Assembly: GCA_010279815.1 (NCBI GenBank)
Contig: QEOQ01000307.1
Location: 106,654 to 170,653 of the forward strand
Source: Brachionus plicatilis
Taxonomy: Eukaryota; Rotifera; Eurotatoria; Ploima; Brachionidae
Length of the DNA stretch: 64,000 bases
Direction: 5' to 3'
Shown here: piece after piece, positions 9,918 to 22,255 of the stretch
Layout: the number at the start of each line of letters is the position of its first letter
Numbering within the stretch: position 1 is the first letter of the stretch
Notes under the pieces: model-generated
Database searches by the model: none
Seen by the model: only the letters and a program-made list of their open reading frames with translations
What the model was told of the DNA's origin: nothing
Program-made: the position numbers and the translations under genes

Positions 9918-12900
9918 TGTGCCTTCGGTTTTCTTCCCCTTTTTCGGGGTTGTGCTAGAACCATTTGGTTTTGTTCAGGCTGGTTAGTAATGGTTAGTTC
10001 TTTCTCTTGACATACTAGGTAGTGTTCTAAATCTCCAAAGAACATCTTGAGCCTATTATGATGTACCACTCGGGTTCTAGCCTTTGGATTTTTGGCAAGT
10101 CTTACCTGGTAGTTTTGCTCATTAATTTTTTTTATGATCACAAAAGGTCCCTCCCACTTAAGGGCCAATTTTTTGGATAATCCAGGCTTAATTGTTACCA
10201 CATTTTTTAAAACAAGGTCACCCTCTTTGTACGAGCTGGGCTTTATATTCCTATTATACAACCATTTAGTTTTTTCGAGTTTAATTTCTTGGTTCTTCTC
10301 GACTTGACGAAAAACTTCTTCAAGATGGTCTTTAAGCTGACTCAAATATCTCTCAGCCATCGGTTGATCAGGATTTGGAGCTACTAATACGTCCTGCTCA
10401 ACCTCTTGGCTTACCTTCTCTTTTCCGTCTGATAGTTCGCTGATTGGACTTGCATTTTGGAATACTAAATCTACCGGGAGCTTTGGGTTTCGGCCAAACA
10501 TTAACTCATATGGTGTGTGGTTTGTAGTTGAATGCACCGAGCTGTTGTAGGCGAATGCTAACTTTTTTAAAATTATGTCCCAGTTATTTTGGTTGTCATT
10601 TGCAAAGCATGAAATCATGGTCTTCAGGGTTCGATTAAACCTCTCAGTCAAACCATTACACTGCGGATGGTATGCACTGGTTCGGAGTTGATAAATGTCT
10701 AAGAATTCGTAAAGCTTTTTCATCATCTCCGACTGGAAATTGGTACCCTGATCTGTCAGGATGTTGGTGAAAAGTCCAAAAATAAGTATGAACTCCAAAA
10801 GACAATTTGCAACCGTTTCTGCTTGTTGATCGGCCATGGAAAAAAGAACCACAAATTTGGAAAAATGGCAACAAATGACTAAAATGTACTTGTTCCCATT
10901 CGAGGTAATAGGGAGTGGACCAACTATGTCCATTGTTATAAGCTGCAAGGGATAGTTACAACGTATTGGCCGCAAAGAGGCCTTTGATAACTTGGTTGGA
11001 CTTTTTGCAAGCTGGCAAGTTTTACAGGATTTAACGAACTGTTCAATTGCTTTTCCAAGTTTGGGTCTAAAAAATCTTTTAAAAATTTTTTCTTTTGTTC
11101 TTTTTACTCCCAGATGTCCACTTAACATATTTGAATGAGCTAAATCAATAATTTCACTCACCTTATTAGTGGGTAAGACAAGTTTAATGGTCACTGGCTC
11201 TTCCCCCTCTTTGAGAAAGTACAATTTGTTATCCAAGACCACAAATTGATTATAAAATTTGATAAACCGCTTTTGGCCTGCTGTTAACTCTTCCTGATTA
11301 ATAGCGCTCAGATGAATTTTGGCGTTTTTTTTCTCTATTAGCCATTTGAGATCCGGATCCTCTTGTTGAGCTATTTGTTGAAAATTTGGTATTTCGTAAG
11401 CGTCTTGTTGGTTACGGATTATGTGTAGATGGAGCTGATTTATCACGAGCGGTTCGCCATCATTTTCATCGTCTGTGTTTAATGTTTCTTCCAGTGACCA
11501 ACGAGACAGTGCATCGGCGTTGGTATGTTTCTTTCCACACCGATACACAATTTTGAAGTCGTAGTTACTCAAACGGATCAACCAACGCGCAAGTCTGGCA
11601 TTAGGTTTTTTGCTCTGCAATAACCACGAAAGTGGTTGGTGGTCTGCATACACTTCAACTCGACGGCCATACAAATACTGGTGAAAATGTTCTGCAGCCA
11701 ACACTATTGCCAACAGTTCTTTTTCAGTTGTGCTGTAATTTTTTTGCGCTTTATTCAAGCCCTTACTGAAGTAAGCTACGGGTTTAAATTCTCCATTTTG
11801 ATCTTGAGACAGAACTGCACCTACTCCTGAATTACACGCGTCTGTGTCCAGCCGGAATGGTTTATTAAGATCTGGTAGAATAAGGAAAGAGTCGGATGTT
11901 AGAATTGAACGAAGTGTCTTAAATGCTTGTTCGCAATTTTCATTCCATTTTACATTTCCATCCCTTTCACAGCCGTCTTTGCTGGTCAGAAAGTAAAGCG
12001 GATCCGCAATTTGCGCGAAGTTTTTTATAAATTTGCGATAATAATGAGAAAATCCCAGGAATGATTGAACTTGAGTTAAGTTTTGAGGCCGTTCGTATCT
12101 CATCAAAGCTTCAATTTTGTCTGGGTCGGGCTTTATCCGACCAAATGAAAGAATGTGGCCGAGAAATTTGACTTCTTGTTTTACTAAGTCACACTTTTTC
12201 GGTTTTACCTTAAAGTGATGGGCCCGTAATTTTTCTATCACTTGATCTACGTGTGCTAGATGATCGGCTAGAGTCAGCGAGTGTATCAAGATGTCATCTA
12301 AAAATACTAATACATAGCCGTCGTTAATACACTCTTTAAGCACTTCGTTCATTGTGCGTTGAAACGTTGCGGGTGCGTTTGACAGCCCCATTGGCATCAC
12401 AGTATATTCAAACAGGCCCCACTCGCATGAGAAGGCGGTGAGTTTGCGAGATGCGGATTCCAGTCTAATTTGGTAGTACCCTGACAAAAAATCTAATTTT
12501 GTATACCAACACGAATTAGCGAGTTGCGCAAATAAGTCTTCTGAATTTGGTAATGGATGGGCATCTTTTACTGTCAACGAATTTAATTTGCTGTAATCTA
12601 CGGTAAATCGAATCGTTCCATCCGATTTTGCAACTAGTAGTACGGGCGAACTCCAAGGGCTATCGCTTTTTTGAATTAAATCTGCTGCGAGCATCTCGTC
12701 AAGTAATTTCTTGAATTCGACCCTTTTACTGTATGGGACACGCCGAACTTTGCTGCGTATTGGAGTTATTGCGGGGTCAATCAACTGTATGACGTGGTTG
12801 ATAAGACTTGACTCCTTACAGCCAAGCTCTGTGAGGGTGGCGGCGGCGATGGTTGATAATTTGGTCTTAATAGTGTCCCGAGTTTGCTCAATGTACCCAA

Positions 12901-14566
12901 TCTCTTCGTGTATTGAATTAACCTGGTTCGAAAAAATGTGTCGTTTCGAGTCCGCAATATAATTTTTTCCTAGCACACTGTTCCGAGGCTTACATGGTTT
13001 TAGACTGCGCGACAAAAAGGTTTTCGTTTCTTGAATCCAATTATCTTCACGCTCTAGATTTTGTGACACCAAATGCTTAGATGCCTTTTTGATGGAGCGC
13101 TGTATCTCGCGTGACAATGTTCTAAGTATTATCGAAAAAGGCAACAAGTCTCGACCCAGAAGACAATCCACTGGCAAATCCTCAACCACCAAGAGATAGG
13201 ACGAGAATTGCTCAGTTCCGAATTGTACTTTAACTCGGACTAAACCAAGTACATTGTCCATTTTACCCCCAGCTGATACAACTACTGGATAATTCTTAAG
13301 CAATCTAGGTTGCGGGCTTAGGGATTCATAAACTGTTTTGCTAATTGCCGAAATCTCGGCACCGGTGTCTAAGTCGAACACAACAAGTTTGTCCTCTAAT
13401 TTACACAAGCCGCGAATTGGCTTTGGTTTTCTCAACTGGGTTGACTGAACAGGGAATTTGGTCATCTGAAACAATTGTAGGAAGGGACCAACCTTATCTT
13501 CGGCGATACTAATACGGGGTTGGTCGTTGTAATTCTGATCACTAACCGGGGTGCCCGCGAAGTCGCTTGAGAAAAACCGGACTCTTCTAGCTGTTTTTTG
13601 CGGTTCGTTATTTGGCTCTAATTCCAATTTGCTAAAAATTTTAAAATTTGTTTCCGGCACGATTGAATCGGCTTTCTTGTACTTGCTCTCCCATTTGCTC
13701 GCCAATTCAATTAATTCACCCAAGCTGAGGTTAAACTGGTTGCACAGTTTTTCTTTAATTCGCTTGTCTTTGATTCCGCGAATAAAACGATCCTTTATTA
13801 AGTCCTCCCTTCTAATATTTTCCTCATCGAATGCGTCACGAGTTAACTTCTTCAATATGCTTACGTACTGGAACAAATTTTCCTCTGGTCCTTGCGCTCG
13901 GTTTACTAGCGCATGCATAGGGTCAAGGTTAGTCTCCTGGCGACTGAAAAGCCTCAGCAACGATTTTTTTATTTCTGAGTAGCTTGCGTTAGGCTTGTCT
14001 CTTAACAGCAAGTGTTCAAGTTGTTCCAAACAATCTCCATGAAGCAGTTTCAACATAAGGGTTTTCTTACTTGATTCACTTAAATCTTGCGTGTGGCGTT
14101 CAAACGTGTTGACCCAGCCAAAAATGTTTTCGCCCGAGTGGAAACGAGGCGGAATTATGTGTTTTTTTTGATACCAATCGCTTGACTTAATCGGTTTTAT
14201 AATCATTTGTATCAATTCTTTAATACACCAGACCATAAATTTTGCCAGTCCACGTGCAGGTTTACATGTAACCATAAATCCCAAAATTCTTGCCGCCGTT
14301 GACATCGTACCTAGCCAAATGAACATGGTCCATACGAATACGGGCCAGGACATTGTGTCGAGTTGACTGTAATAGTCTCTATAGATAGTCTGAAGTTTTT
14401 CAATGAAAAACTGTGGGCTCCACGCAGCTTCTTGGGTCGGATTAAATGGGATATCGGTATCCACGTCGTCGACCATGTGCAATAATTTCCTATTAATGGC
14501 GTTATCCAGGGCATGGTACAAGGTACCAATCATAACCCACATACTGATTTGCCAAAAACGTGCCAC
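9918..14566 (-). CDS. Element 1 Gag-Pol polyprotein
   Basis: One uninterrupted frame of about 1550 residues runs up to the gap. A GTG opens the frame at 14566, and the first ATG is at 14542. The N-terminal 105 residues contain two hydrophobic stretches, so Gag may be membrane-anchored. A capsid-like helical region follows without a CCHC knuckle. Then come the protease (DTGA near residue 400), reverse transcriptase (MPMGLSNAPATFQR, catalytic FLDD near 757), RNase H (first Asp in DTDA near 908, STTEKELLAI), and integrase. Integrase has an HHCC finger near 1150 and a D-D-E core (MDIVGP, TDQGTNF, TERFNR), followed by a GPF (GPY/F) module. All catalytic residues are present, so it is likely active. 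The C-terminus lies in the gap. Confidence 0.93.
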
Positions 14567-14610
14567 TCTTGAAAATTGCGTGCTATACGTAGAGCTTAGA
14601 CGTATCTTTA

Positions 14611-14627
14611 TTTTTTATCGGGCGCCA
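14611..14627 (-). promoter_or_regulatory. Primer-binding site of element 1
   Basis: On the minus strand TGGCGCCCGAT begins one base after the 5' LTR. TGG plus a CGCCCG core is the usual start of a tRNA-primed minus-strand site. The exact tRNA was not determined. Confidence 0.8.
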
Positions 14628-14628
14628 A

Positions 14629-14773
14629 TGTAAAAACTCGGGATTTATAATTAAAAGATTAACTTTAGTAAACCAATTTTTTATTCAAATTATTTTAATG
14701 TAACAGCTTATATAGTGAAAAGAGATAAGCGTCATACTAACTTAAAGGAAAGTAGGATTTGCTAGGCATAACA
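14629..14773 (-). repeat. 5' LTR of element 1
   Basis: 145 bp, identical to the 3' LTR at 7871-8015. It should hold the element promoter. Confidence 0.95.
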
Positions 14774-14777
14774 TAAA

Positions 14778-15555
14778 TAACTGTACAAAATTTGGTTAAA
14801 TTTTGTCTACTGGAACATATTTTTTTTACATGTCAAACTTTTGAACATTCTTTTTTGAACACCCGTTAAATTAAAATAATTGCAATTGCAACTATACTTG
14901 CAAGATTTGATTTTTTTTTTCATTATGGTTGATGTACCGTAATACCTGACAAACTAGCCCAGGGCTAAAAATTAGTATTAGCCTATAAGCACCCCACTTT
15001 TCGACGATATAAGCCCAGCCCCAAAAATACATAAAGGTCCAGGGCTTTAAATAAATACCTAATACTTAATTTATCATAAATTAAATACAAGCTCATGATG
15101 CAAAAAATAAATTTGAATTTAAAAATAATTTTTAGTGGATACCGAAACCGATGATGATGATGAAAATGATTAATTTTGTTTCTTTTATTTTCTTTTAAAA
15201 AATCTAATCGCATTATTTTATATTTCTTTTATTTAAAATTTAACTATATTTCAATTTTCCATTACTTAATAAATAAATGTGTACATAAGCCCATTTATTG
15301 GTGGTGGCTCTAATGATGCTCTATCTAAATTATAGTTTTTACTAAAATAGTAAAATAAATTTTTTAAAGATGGAAAATGAGAATGATGAAAAAAAAAATT
15401 TTTTTCATCATTCTTGTAGATTTAGGCTTAATATTTGCTGTACAAAAATGTACATAAATAATTTTTTTATTGAATTTTTATATTTTTAAATTAATATATA
15501 AATTGTTCACGTAAATAATAAAATTTTTTTAAAAAAAAATCATTATTTTAATAAT
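14778..15555. other. Transposon-flank DNA, with a short BMS1-like segment
   Basis: Mostly AT-rich with no gene. A near-palindrome TAGCCCAGGGCTA lies near 14955. At 15297-15328 there is a roughly 31-bp match, one mismatch, to the BMS1 exon sequence near 5652-5683. Confidence 0.4.
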
Positions 15556-15653
15556 AATATTTCCTGGTCACATATTAGGTGATCATTCGATATATGAGAC
15601 CAGTCAGAAAAAACACCTGGTCACCAAACCGACATAAAGTCACTGGTCACATA
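15556..15653. repeat. Inverted-pair repeat, right arm (partner 6530-6629)
   Basis: Diverged reverse complement of 6530-6629, sharing the CACTGGTCAC and ACATAAAGTCACTGG words. See the partner entry. Confidence 0.6.
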
Positions 15654-16138
15654 ACAGGCAAGAACCTATAAGTTCATCTTAGAACAAATTAATTTTTGAA
15701 TATTTTTTTAACTTAAATTTTTATTTTCCTAGCCAATTTCTCTTAAAAGGCTTAATATATTCTAAACTTTATAATAAGCTTACTCTTGTTTCATTAAAAT
15801 GCTCGGTTTAAAATGTTTAAATATGATTATTTTGTTTGTTTTTTCAAAAAAAAATTTTAGAGCGACAGTGAGCTCAAAGAAAAGCAGGCACGTTTATGAC
15901 CCGAGAAAGTCCAAGTAAACACAAGTCGAAACCAATAACAAAAAATATTAATTAGAAGAGCTAGTTAACAAGAGTGTAAAATTTCAGCCTTCTCCGATTA
16001 TCCTTTCATATTTTTTTATAACTTTGAAATTTGTCCAAACATTATGACTCACCCGTTAAAAAAGACCGGAGCGGTCTTCAAGATTGCTTCACATTTTTAA
16101 GCCGACAATATCAGAAAAATTTTCTTTACAAATTTACT
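15654..16138. other. Spacer with a Tc1-like scrap
   Basis: AT-rich, no gene. A short plus-strand stretch near 16060-16095 reads KTGAVFKIASHF, sharing FKIASH with the Tc1 fragment at 6921-7170. It is probably another transposase scrap. Confidence 0.35.
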
Positions 16139-16984
16139 TACAGTACTGCTATGAATTTCTGTTTAATTACTTAAGTAAAAAAAGTAAATTTACCGGATTT
16201 TACCAGAAATAACGTAAAATTATCGGAAATTACGTAAATTTTTGTAAAAAGTAAAAATTCCAAAAAATACTAACATTTTTGAGAATTTTGACATTTTTTG
16301 ACTTTTTTAAAATTTATTGGGCCTGAATTCGAATAAAAAAAATTACTTTTTTTCACGTAATTTTACGTGAAATTTTATTTTATAATGGTAATTTTTAGTA
16401 AAAAAAAGTAAATTTTAAACAATGAAACTATTCTTATTTGGTGTTTAAAGTTTTAAAATTGCGAATTCAAAAACGGCAAATTAAAGTCAAAACAATCATT
16501 TAAAATTTTAAACCTTAATTAATGTAATGATTTTAATAAATTTTAAGGAAATATATACTAAACATTACTAGACATGTTTTGTCAAATATAATGTTTCATT
16601 ATCAAATAAACATCAAAATGATTGATCTCTAATTTATTTAACAAAAACAATCAGTTATTTAAATAATTCAGGTTTAGTTAATTCACTAATTCAAATTTAA
16701 AACTTTTATATCCATTCATTCAAGCTGAAATAATTTATTTTTTCTACTTTAATAAATTATAAATTTTAAAACAAGTTAGTATTAAAATCAATTAAAATAT
16801 TTAAACCTATTAAACTTCAAAAAAAAGGGACATTTTAAAATTTTAAATATGAAAATAAACTTGACATGTCAAGTAATTGCTTTTGAAAAAATTCATTTTT
16901 TATATTTTATAAAAAAAATATTAAAATTTATATTTTGATCTTTTGATCTTGATCTCAAACTTCAATTTGCCTTCAAAAACTACA

Positions 16985-17585
16985 TATTTGTTGATGAAAC
17001 CACAATTCGACTCTCGGAAAGGCCAATCTACCATCAATATCCGGCTAAATGTCCAGTCAATATTATAAGTACTTCAAAATATGAAGAAAAACTAAATATT
17101 TAGGGTGGAATTTTTATTTAAGGGAGCAACGAATTTTGCTGTAAGATACAGAGTATGAAGAAAAGCTTTTACTTAAAATTTTTTAAGATTTTTTAGAGCA
17201 ACATTGATAGAAAACTTTACCAGGAGATATTATCTGATTATTTATCAATATTTGGGGCTTCGAACAACGATTTAGATTTTAAACTACACCAGGACAACGA
17301 CCCAAATCATCGTTCTTTATTGTTCTACTTTTTTAAATTTTAACAATATTGAATGGGTAAATTCCTTTTTAGTAATTATTCCTTGGCGATAATATTTAAC
17401 TCATTTCTTTTAAATAAAAATTAAATCTTCCCCAGAGTCTTCCGATATTAAATCCCATTGAACTTATTTGGAACGAGTTAAAACAGTATGTTAGACGGAG
17501 AATAATTTTATCTGAAGCTGATGCCGAAATGGCGGTCAAAGAATTCGAAAAATTTTTAACGAAAGAAAAAGCCAAAATTATATAA
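16985..17585 (+). pseudogene. Tc1-like transposase, catalytic half, decayed
   Basis: Pieces in several plus-strand frames match the DDE/D domain order. They are FVDETTIRL with the first Asp (about 16990), a WGG-type block now broken by a TAG, LHQDNDPNH with the second acidic residue (about 17290), and LNPIELIWNELKQYV with the third-motif context (about 17455-17490), ending KEKAKII then a stop near 17583. Frameshifts and stops between the blocks show it is inactive. Confidence 0.7.
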
Positions 17586-17589
17586 ATCA

Positions 17590-18543
17590 TTTAAAAAAGG
17601 TTTTTATTTGTTTTTATTTTCAATTTAGTCTTTAAAAAATTATAAATAAAGATTAAGGAAATTAAAAGGTTATTGCTAAAACACGGTATACCTGTTTTTT
17701 ACTAAATCACGGACCACCCCTTAGAGGCCGAAGGAATAATTAAATAAACTTTCTTCAACTGTTAGTTAGGACAAAATTTTACGCTCTTTCACGCGCAATT
17801 GAGACCTTAGCTCTAGGACTTTTAGTTTTTGCCGCACAGATCTTTAAAATAAAAAAGAACCAAAAAAATTTACGGTTCATTTTTTTTAGGGCTAGAACCA
17901 AAAGCCCGCCTTCCGGCGCCCACCACTTTTCTAGTGCAACTTTTTGTGTTCTTTCAAGTGAAATTTAGAGCTAAGCTATAGGACCTTTCCTTCGGGCTGC
18001 ACAACCGTTCAAATGTCAAAAATTTAGGATTTCGGACACGGACAACTGAAAAAAACTTTCGCCAAAGTTTCTATCTTCTAATTTTAACATGCTTTGTTGA
18101 TTCTAGCAATATGTAAATCTAATTTGTGTGAAAAGTTTAATAATTTTTTTTTTAAACTGAGCTAAGAGGCTTTAAATTTGATTTTTCAACGTTGTTAAAA
18201 TTTGACATAATTTTTATCAAAAAATAATTTTTTTAAAAAATTGATGCTTTAAAATTATGTAAAATTATCGTTTAATGTTCTCGTTTATGTTTAATTTTTT
18301 ATTAAAAATTTAATTATTATAACCTTTTTAAAGTTTTTAATATTTGCAATATTAACTTAAAATTATTTTTTATTTGAAACTGAAAAAAAGATTTGAAAAA
18401 ATCACACTTTTTCAATGTTATTTCAACATTGCAAACATTTTGTTATACACAAAAAATTAAAACATATTCATTTTCATTAGATTTTCCATAATCTTTAAAG
18501 AATAAAAATGTTCAAACTATTCTAGAAATTAATTGAATTAATT
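17590..18543. other. Non-coding; contains a pair of similar 60-bp segments
   Basis: Segments 17777-17839 and 17943-18002 are diverged direct copies. Each has CTTTCA, then TTAGCTCTAGGAC or AGCTAAGCTATAGGAC, then a GC-richer end with GCCGCACA or GGGCTGCACA. The sequence between them has a GC-rich CCGCCTTCCGGCGCCC patch. This could be the leftover 5' end (LTR or leader) of the decayed Gypsy element. At 18398-18468 lies an inverted copy of the dispersed repeat also seen at 42890-43015. Confidence 0.35.
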
Positions 18544-21504
18544 AATTGAACGGTTGTACAGCCCGAATATTTTTGGGACTGAAAATATTACTACATACAA
18601 GCTAATAATCGAAGACGAGTTATCCGATATTCTAGGGAAAGATTTGAATTCGATAACACAAACGAATATTTGCAAACATGGGATAGAACTAATGAACAGT
18701 AAACCCATAAGACAGCCCGCAAGAAGGATCCCTTTCTCGCTGCGTGATGAGGTCAAAAAGCAAATTGACGACATGTTGACGGCAGATCTGATCAGAGAAA
18801 GCGATTCTCCATGGGCCTCCCCCATAGTGTTTATTAAGAAAAGTAATGGAAAAATTCGGTTGTTTATCGATTACCGGGAACTTAATAAGGCTACCATAAA
18901 GGTTAGCTACCCACTACCGAAAATAAAAACGTTGATTGCGCTGCGGAACGCAGCGCCTCATTTTCAAAACTGGATTTAACTACGGGCTATCATCAGATTA
19001 GAATTAAGGAGGAGGACAAGCCAAAAACTACATTCATCACCGAATTTGGTTTGTTTGAATTCAACGTCATGTCTTTCGGGCTAACAAATACACCAGCGAC
19101 GTTTCAGCGGACCATGGAAAAATCACTTAAGGGAATCTTGAACGTTTTTTGCCTTGTCTTTTTGAACGACATTATTTTATTCTCAAAGACGTTGGAGGAG
19201 CATTACATCCATGTACGGACAGTGCTTGAGCGGATCCGAACTGCATTTTTAAAAATTAATTGGGAGAAGTGCGATTGGTTCGTCTCATCTATTGAATATC
19301 ACGGCCATGTCATTTGTAATGGAACTGTTAAGCCCTCACCCAGTAAAATAGAAGTTTAGTTCAGATACGAAAGACCAAAAATAATCAAACAATTGCAGAG
19401 TTTTTTGGCACAAGCAAACCAATATCGACGTTTTGTTAAAGGCTTTGCTGAAATAGCAGGACCACTGCACGAGGCAAATGAAAAAAGTAAAAATTTTGGT
19501 TGGAACGAGAAGAGGCAGGCAAGTTTTGATGAGATCCGGACATGTCTAACAACACCGGATGACGGGAAAAAGGGTGTTCTAATACTTCCAGACTTCGTAG
19601 AAGATTTTTGACTGGAAACTGATGCTAGCGAACACAGTGCAGGGGCTGTTTTAAGTCAAAAATACAAAGGATCGTGAAGACATGTCGCTTACTGGAGCAA
19701 AAGATTGACGAAGCAGTAAAAAAACTATTCGGCGGCTGAGCGGGAACTGTTAGCAATTGTGTCAGCCATTGAACACTTTAAACATTATCTCTAATGCAGG
19801 AAATTTACTATTGTAACCGACCATAAGCCCTTAGTTTGGCTAAAAAATCTTAAGGATCCAGCGCCAAGGTTAACTAGGTGGTTGATCGAACTACGAGTGT
19901 ACGAGTTCGATATTGAATATCGCAAAGGTCATGAGAACTGTATCCCGGATGCGCTGTCTAGATGGCTGTTGGAAGAAGAAACCGACGTGGAATAAGATAG
20001 CACTAGAGACCCAGGAGTAGTGATTAATAATCTGGTTTTCCAACAAACCGAATTCAATGAGGACCAGCTCGAGGATGATGCTATAGCAGAGCTGCACAGT
20101 TGGATAAAAAAATAGGCAAGACCGGATAAATATGACAAAAAAAATTAGTTACTTTTTATATACTGGTGCAAATTTGGGCGTTTTCAAATATTCGGTAAAA
20201 AAGTTTATCGGCGTTATGACAAAGACGAGTCTGGGATAAATTATCAATATGTGGTTCCGGCAAATGATCGAACAGAAGTATCAAAGAAAGTTCATAAGGA
20301 TCCGTTCAGTGAGCACCTTGGGACAGGATAAAACATAAGTTCTACTGGCCCAAATACCTAAAGATGTAGAAGAGTATATTCAGCAATGCAATCAATGCGC
20401 ATTAGTAAAAGCCCCAAGAAGTTTTACCAGGCAGCCCATAGTTCCGAATAGGTCCAGCAGACCGTTCTGTTTAGTATCATGGGACATCTTAGGTTCGTTA
20501 ACACGGACAGATAGCCATTTTCCTTTACATCCTGGTGATTGTCTGCCATTTTTCGAAATTTGTTGAGTTGTTTCCGCTAAAGTCTCAAAAAGCGGAAGAA
20601 GTGGCGGATTGTTTGATTCAATTTATCTGCCGACTCGTTGTACCGGAAGCTTTCCGTTCGGAGTCATCTATGGTCGAAAACCAAAGCCACCCGTGGATCT
20701 GTTGTTACCTGCCCCAGAACTGGAATTAAATTTAGATGTACTGACATATGCAAGTAAAGTCCGGGCTGATCTGCCCAGATGTTATGAGACAGTAGCACAA
20801 AATGCAGACGTCAAGGTGAGCAAATTCAAATTCTACGCGGACTGAAATGTGAAGCTTTTTGGCAGCGCCCTCGGGGACCGGGTCTACTTGCTGAAACAAG
20901 CGAACAAAAAGGGCGTGTCAAAGAAACTGAGCCATAAATGGAAAGTACCTATCACCGTTGTCGAAGTCCTAAGTGAAAATAATTACCTGATACGGGCCGA
21001 AACTAACCAGAAGAAACATCTGGTCCACACTAATAGGTTAAAATAGTGTTCTAAACCCCCTTTTAACACCTGCTTTAAAACAATGATCGACGAATCGATG
21101 ACCAATCCAGAATACGCCCAAGTCGAATGGTCGCCAGAAGCGGAAATTCCAGCTATCGAAGCAAACGATGGACAGAGCGGCGCTGCTGAAAAAAACCATG
21201 ACAGTTACTGGATGGATTCCAATTTTCTGGATCTGGACAAAAACAATAGCCAGCCAGAAGCCTGTCCCGAATCGGATGATACCGATATCTCCGTTATTAA
21301 AACTTACTACTAATACCGAAAGCAAGTGGAAAGAGCTCAAAACGGGGTCAACGGGGGGTGAAACCGAAGAAACAGTGCGTCCCAAGAGATCTAGAAAGCG
21401 GCCGGATAGGTGGCAATATAAATAAATAAATCATGTGCGAAAATAATAAAAATAAAGAAACAAAAAAAAATTAAAAAAAAGAAAAAGAGAAAAATTGTGG
21501 GAAA

Positions 21505-21576
21505 GATAGTTATGCGCTCTGTACACGTTTTCGAAATAAAAACTAAGCGTCGTAATGAGCGCATAACATAACTATC
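21505..21576. repeat. Short imperfect inverted repeat after element 3 pol
   Basis: GATAGTTATGCGCTC at 21505-21519 is matched by its complement at about 21556-21576, with a 5-bp TTATG insertion in the second arm. It may be a hairpin in the element transcript. Confidence 0.4.
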
Positions 21577-21701
21577 TGGGTGGTAAAAAAAGTTTTGCTT
21601 TCTTACCACGCTTCTATAAGATAAGAAAAAAAAGAAAATAATTTTAAAATTTTAAAATCAAGTGCTATTTTCATATTTTAGAATTATTTTTTAAATCACA
21701 A

Positions 21702-22255
21702 TGTCTCAACAAAATTCAAAACTCTGCTCGGAAGAGCAGGTGCCGTCGGAGGTACGGGCCGAACCCAGACCCACAATGCACCATGTAACTCGAAGCGCGG
21801 TGGTAGAATGGTGGCCGCGAACGCGGTGGACTCCTTAGATGCTATTGTTTCTGACCATGAGCAAATTCCATAAGAACAGATGGCTCATGCAAATGATCAG
21901 AGCCACTCCCTTCGATGGGCAGCTCATGGTTTGAGGCCCGGAAAATTACATTACCTACTGGGTCCCCATAAAAAACACCCCCAAACCCACGGAACGGAAC
22001 CGGTCTGTAGAATCCTACCCCACGGAAGCCACAAACAGGATGACGGAAATGGTTACCGAATCGGAAAACACATCCGTCTCCACACTAGGTCGGGGAATCC
22101 ATCTATACCCGGACTCCCAAATCAGTGTCAGCCTGGACACTCTGCTCGAAGCATTAGTTGGGCGAGGTAGAGGCCTAGGTTTCTCTACGACTTTGGCAAG
22201 AGTTCAAGGCTTAAGGAGACCCACGAACCAGATCACGGAGGGACCCCACAATTAA
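21702..22255 (+). pseudogene. Post-pol coding remnant of element 3
   Basis: An ATG at 21702 opens MSQQNSKLCSEEQVPSEVRA and soon stops. In another frame, from about 21870 to a stop at 22253, coding-like sequence includes TPFDGQLM, a TGA stop, then LYPDSQISVSLDTLLEALVG. It occupies the same place as the third ORF of elements 1 and 2, but has no visible RRM or RING. Function unknown. Confidence 0.4.

Larger units (their letters stand above)
7871..14773 (-). mobile_element. Intact-looking Ty3/Gypsy LTR retrotransposon (element 1)
   Basis: Two 145-bp LTRs (7871-8015 and 14629-14773) read identical base for base, start TG and end CA. The 4-bp duplication TAAA flanks the element (7867-7870 and 14774-14777). 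In element orientation (minus) the order is 5' LTR, primer-binding site, gag-pol as one long frame, a 221-base assembly gap (9697-9917), a third ORF, a purine tract and the 3' LTR. Identical LTRs indicate a very recent insertion. The protease-RT-RNaseH-integrase order is that of Ty3/Gypsy. Confidence 0.95.
18544..22255 (+). pseudogene. Decayed Ty3/Gypsy element (element 3)
   Basis: Plus-strand pol fragments are spread over all frames. Reverse transcriptase (18554-19360) contains DLIRESDSPWASP and MSFGLTNTPATFQRT, but the catalytic FxDD is FLND, so one catalytic Asp is lost. RNase H pieces lie near 19615-19960. The integrase finger lies near 20290-20410. The integrase core is partly deleted: the segment from the VCHFSKFVELFPL region jumps to FGVIYGRKPKPPVDLL near 20650, removing the second Asp and the Glu. 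A GPY/F-like region follows (20849-21046), and pol ends at 21425 with KRSRKRPDRWQYK. Downstream, 21702-22255 holds a further broken coding stretch. gag, protease and clear LTRs were not found. Confidence 0.85.
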
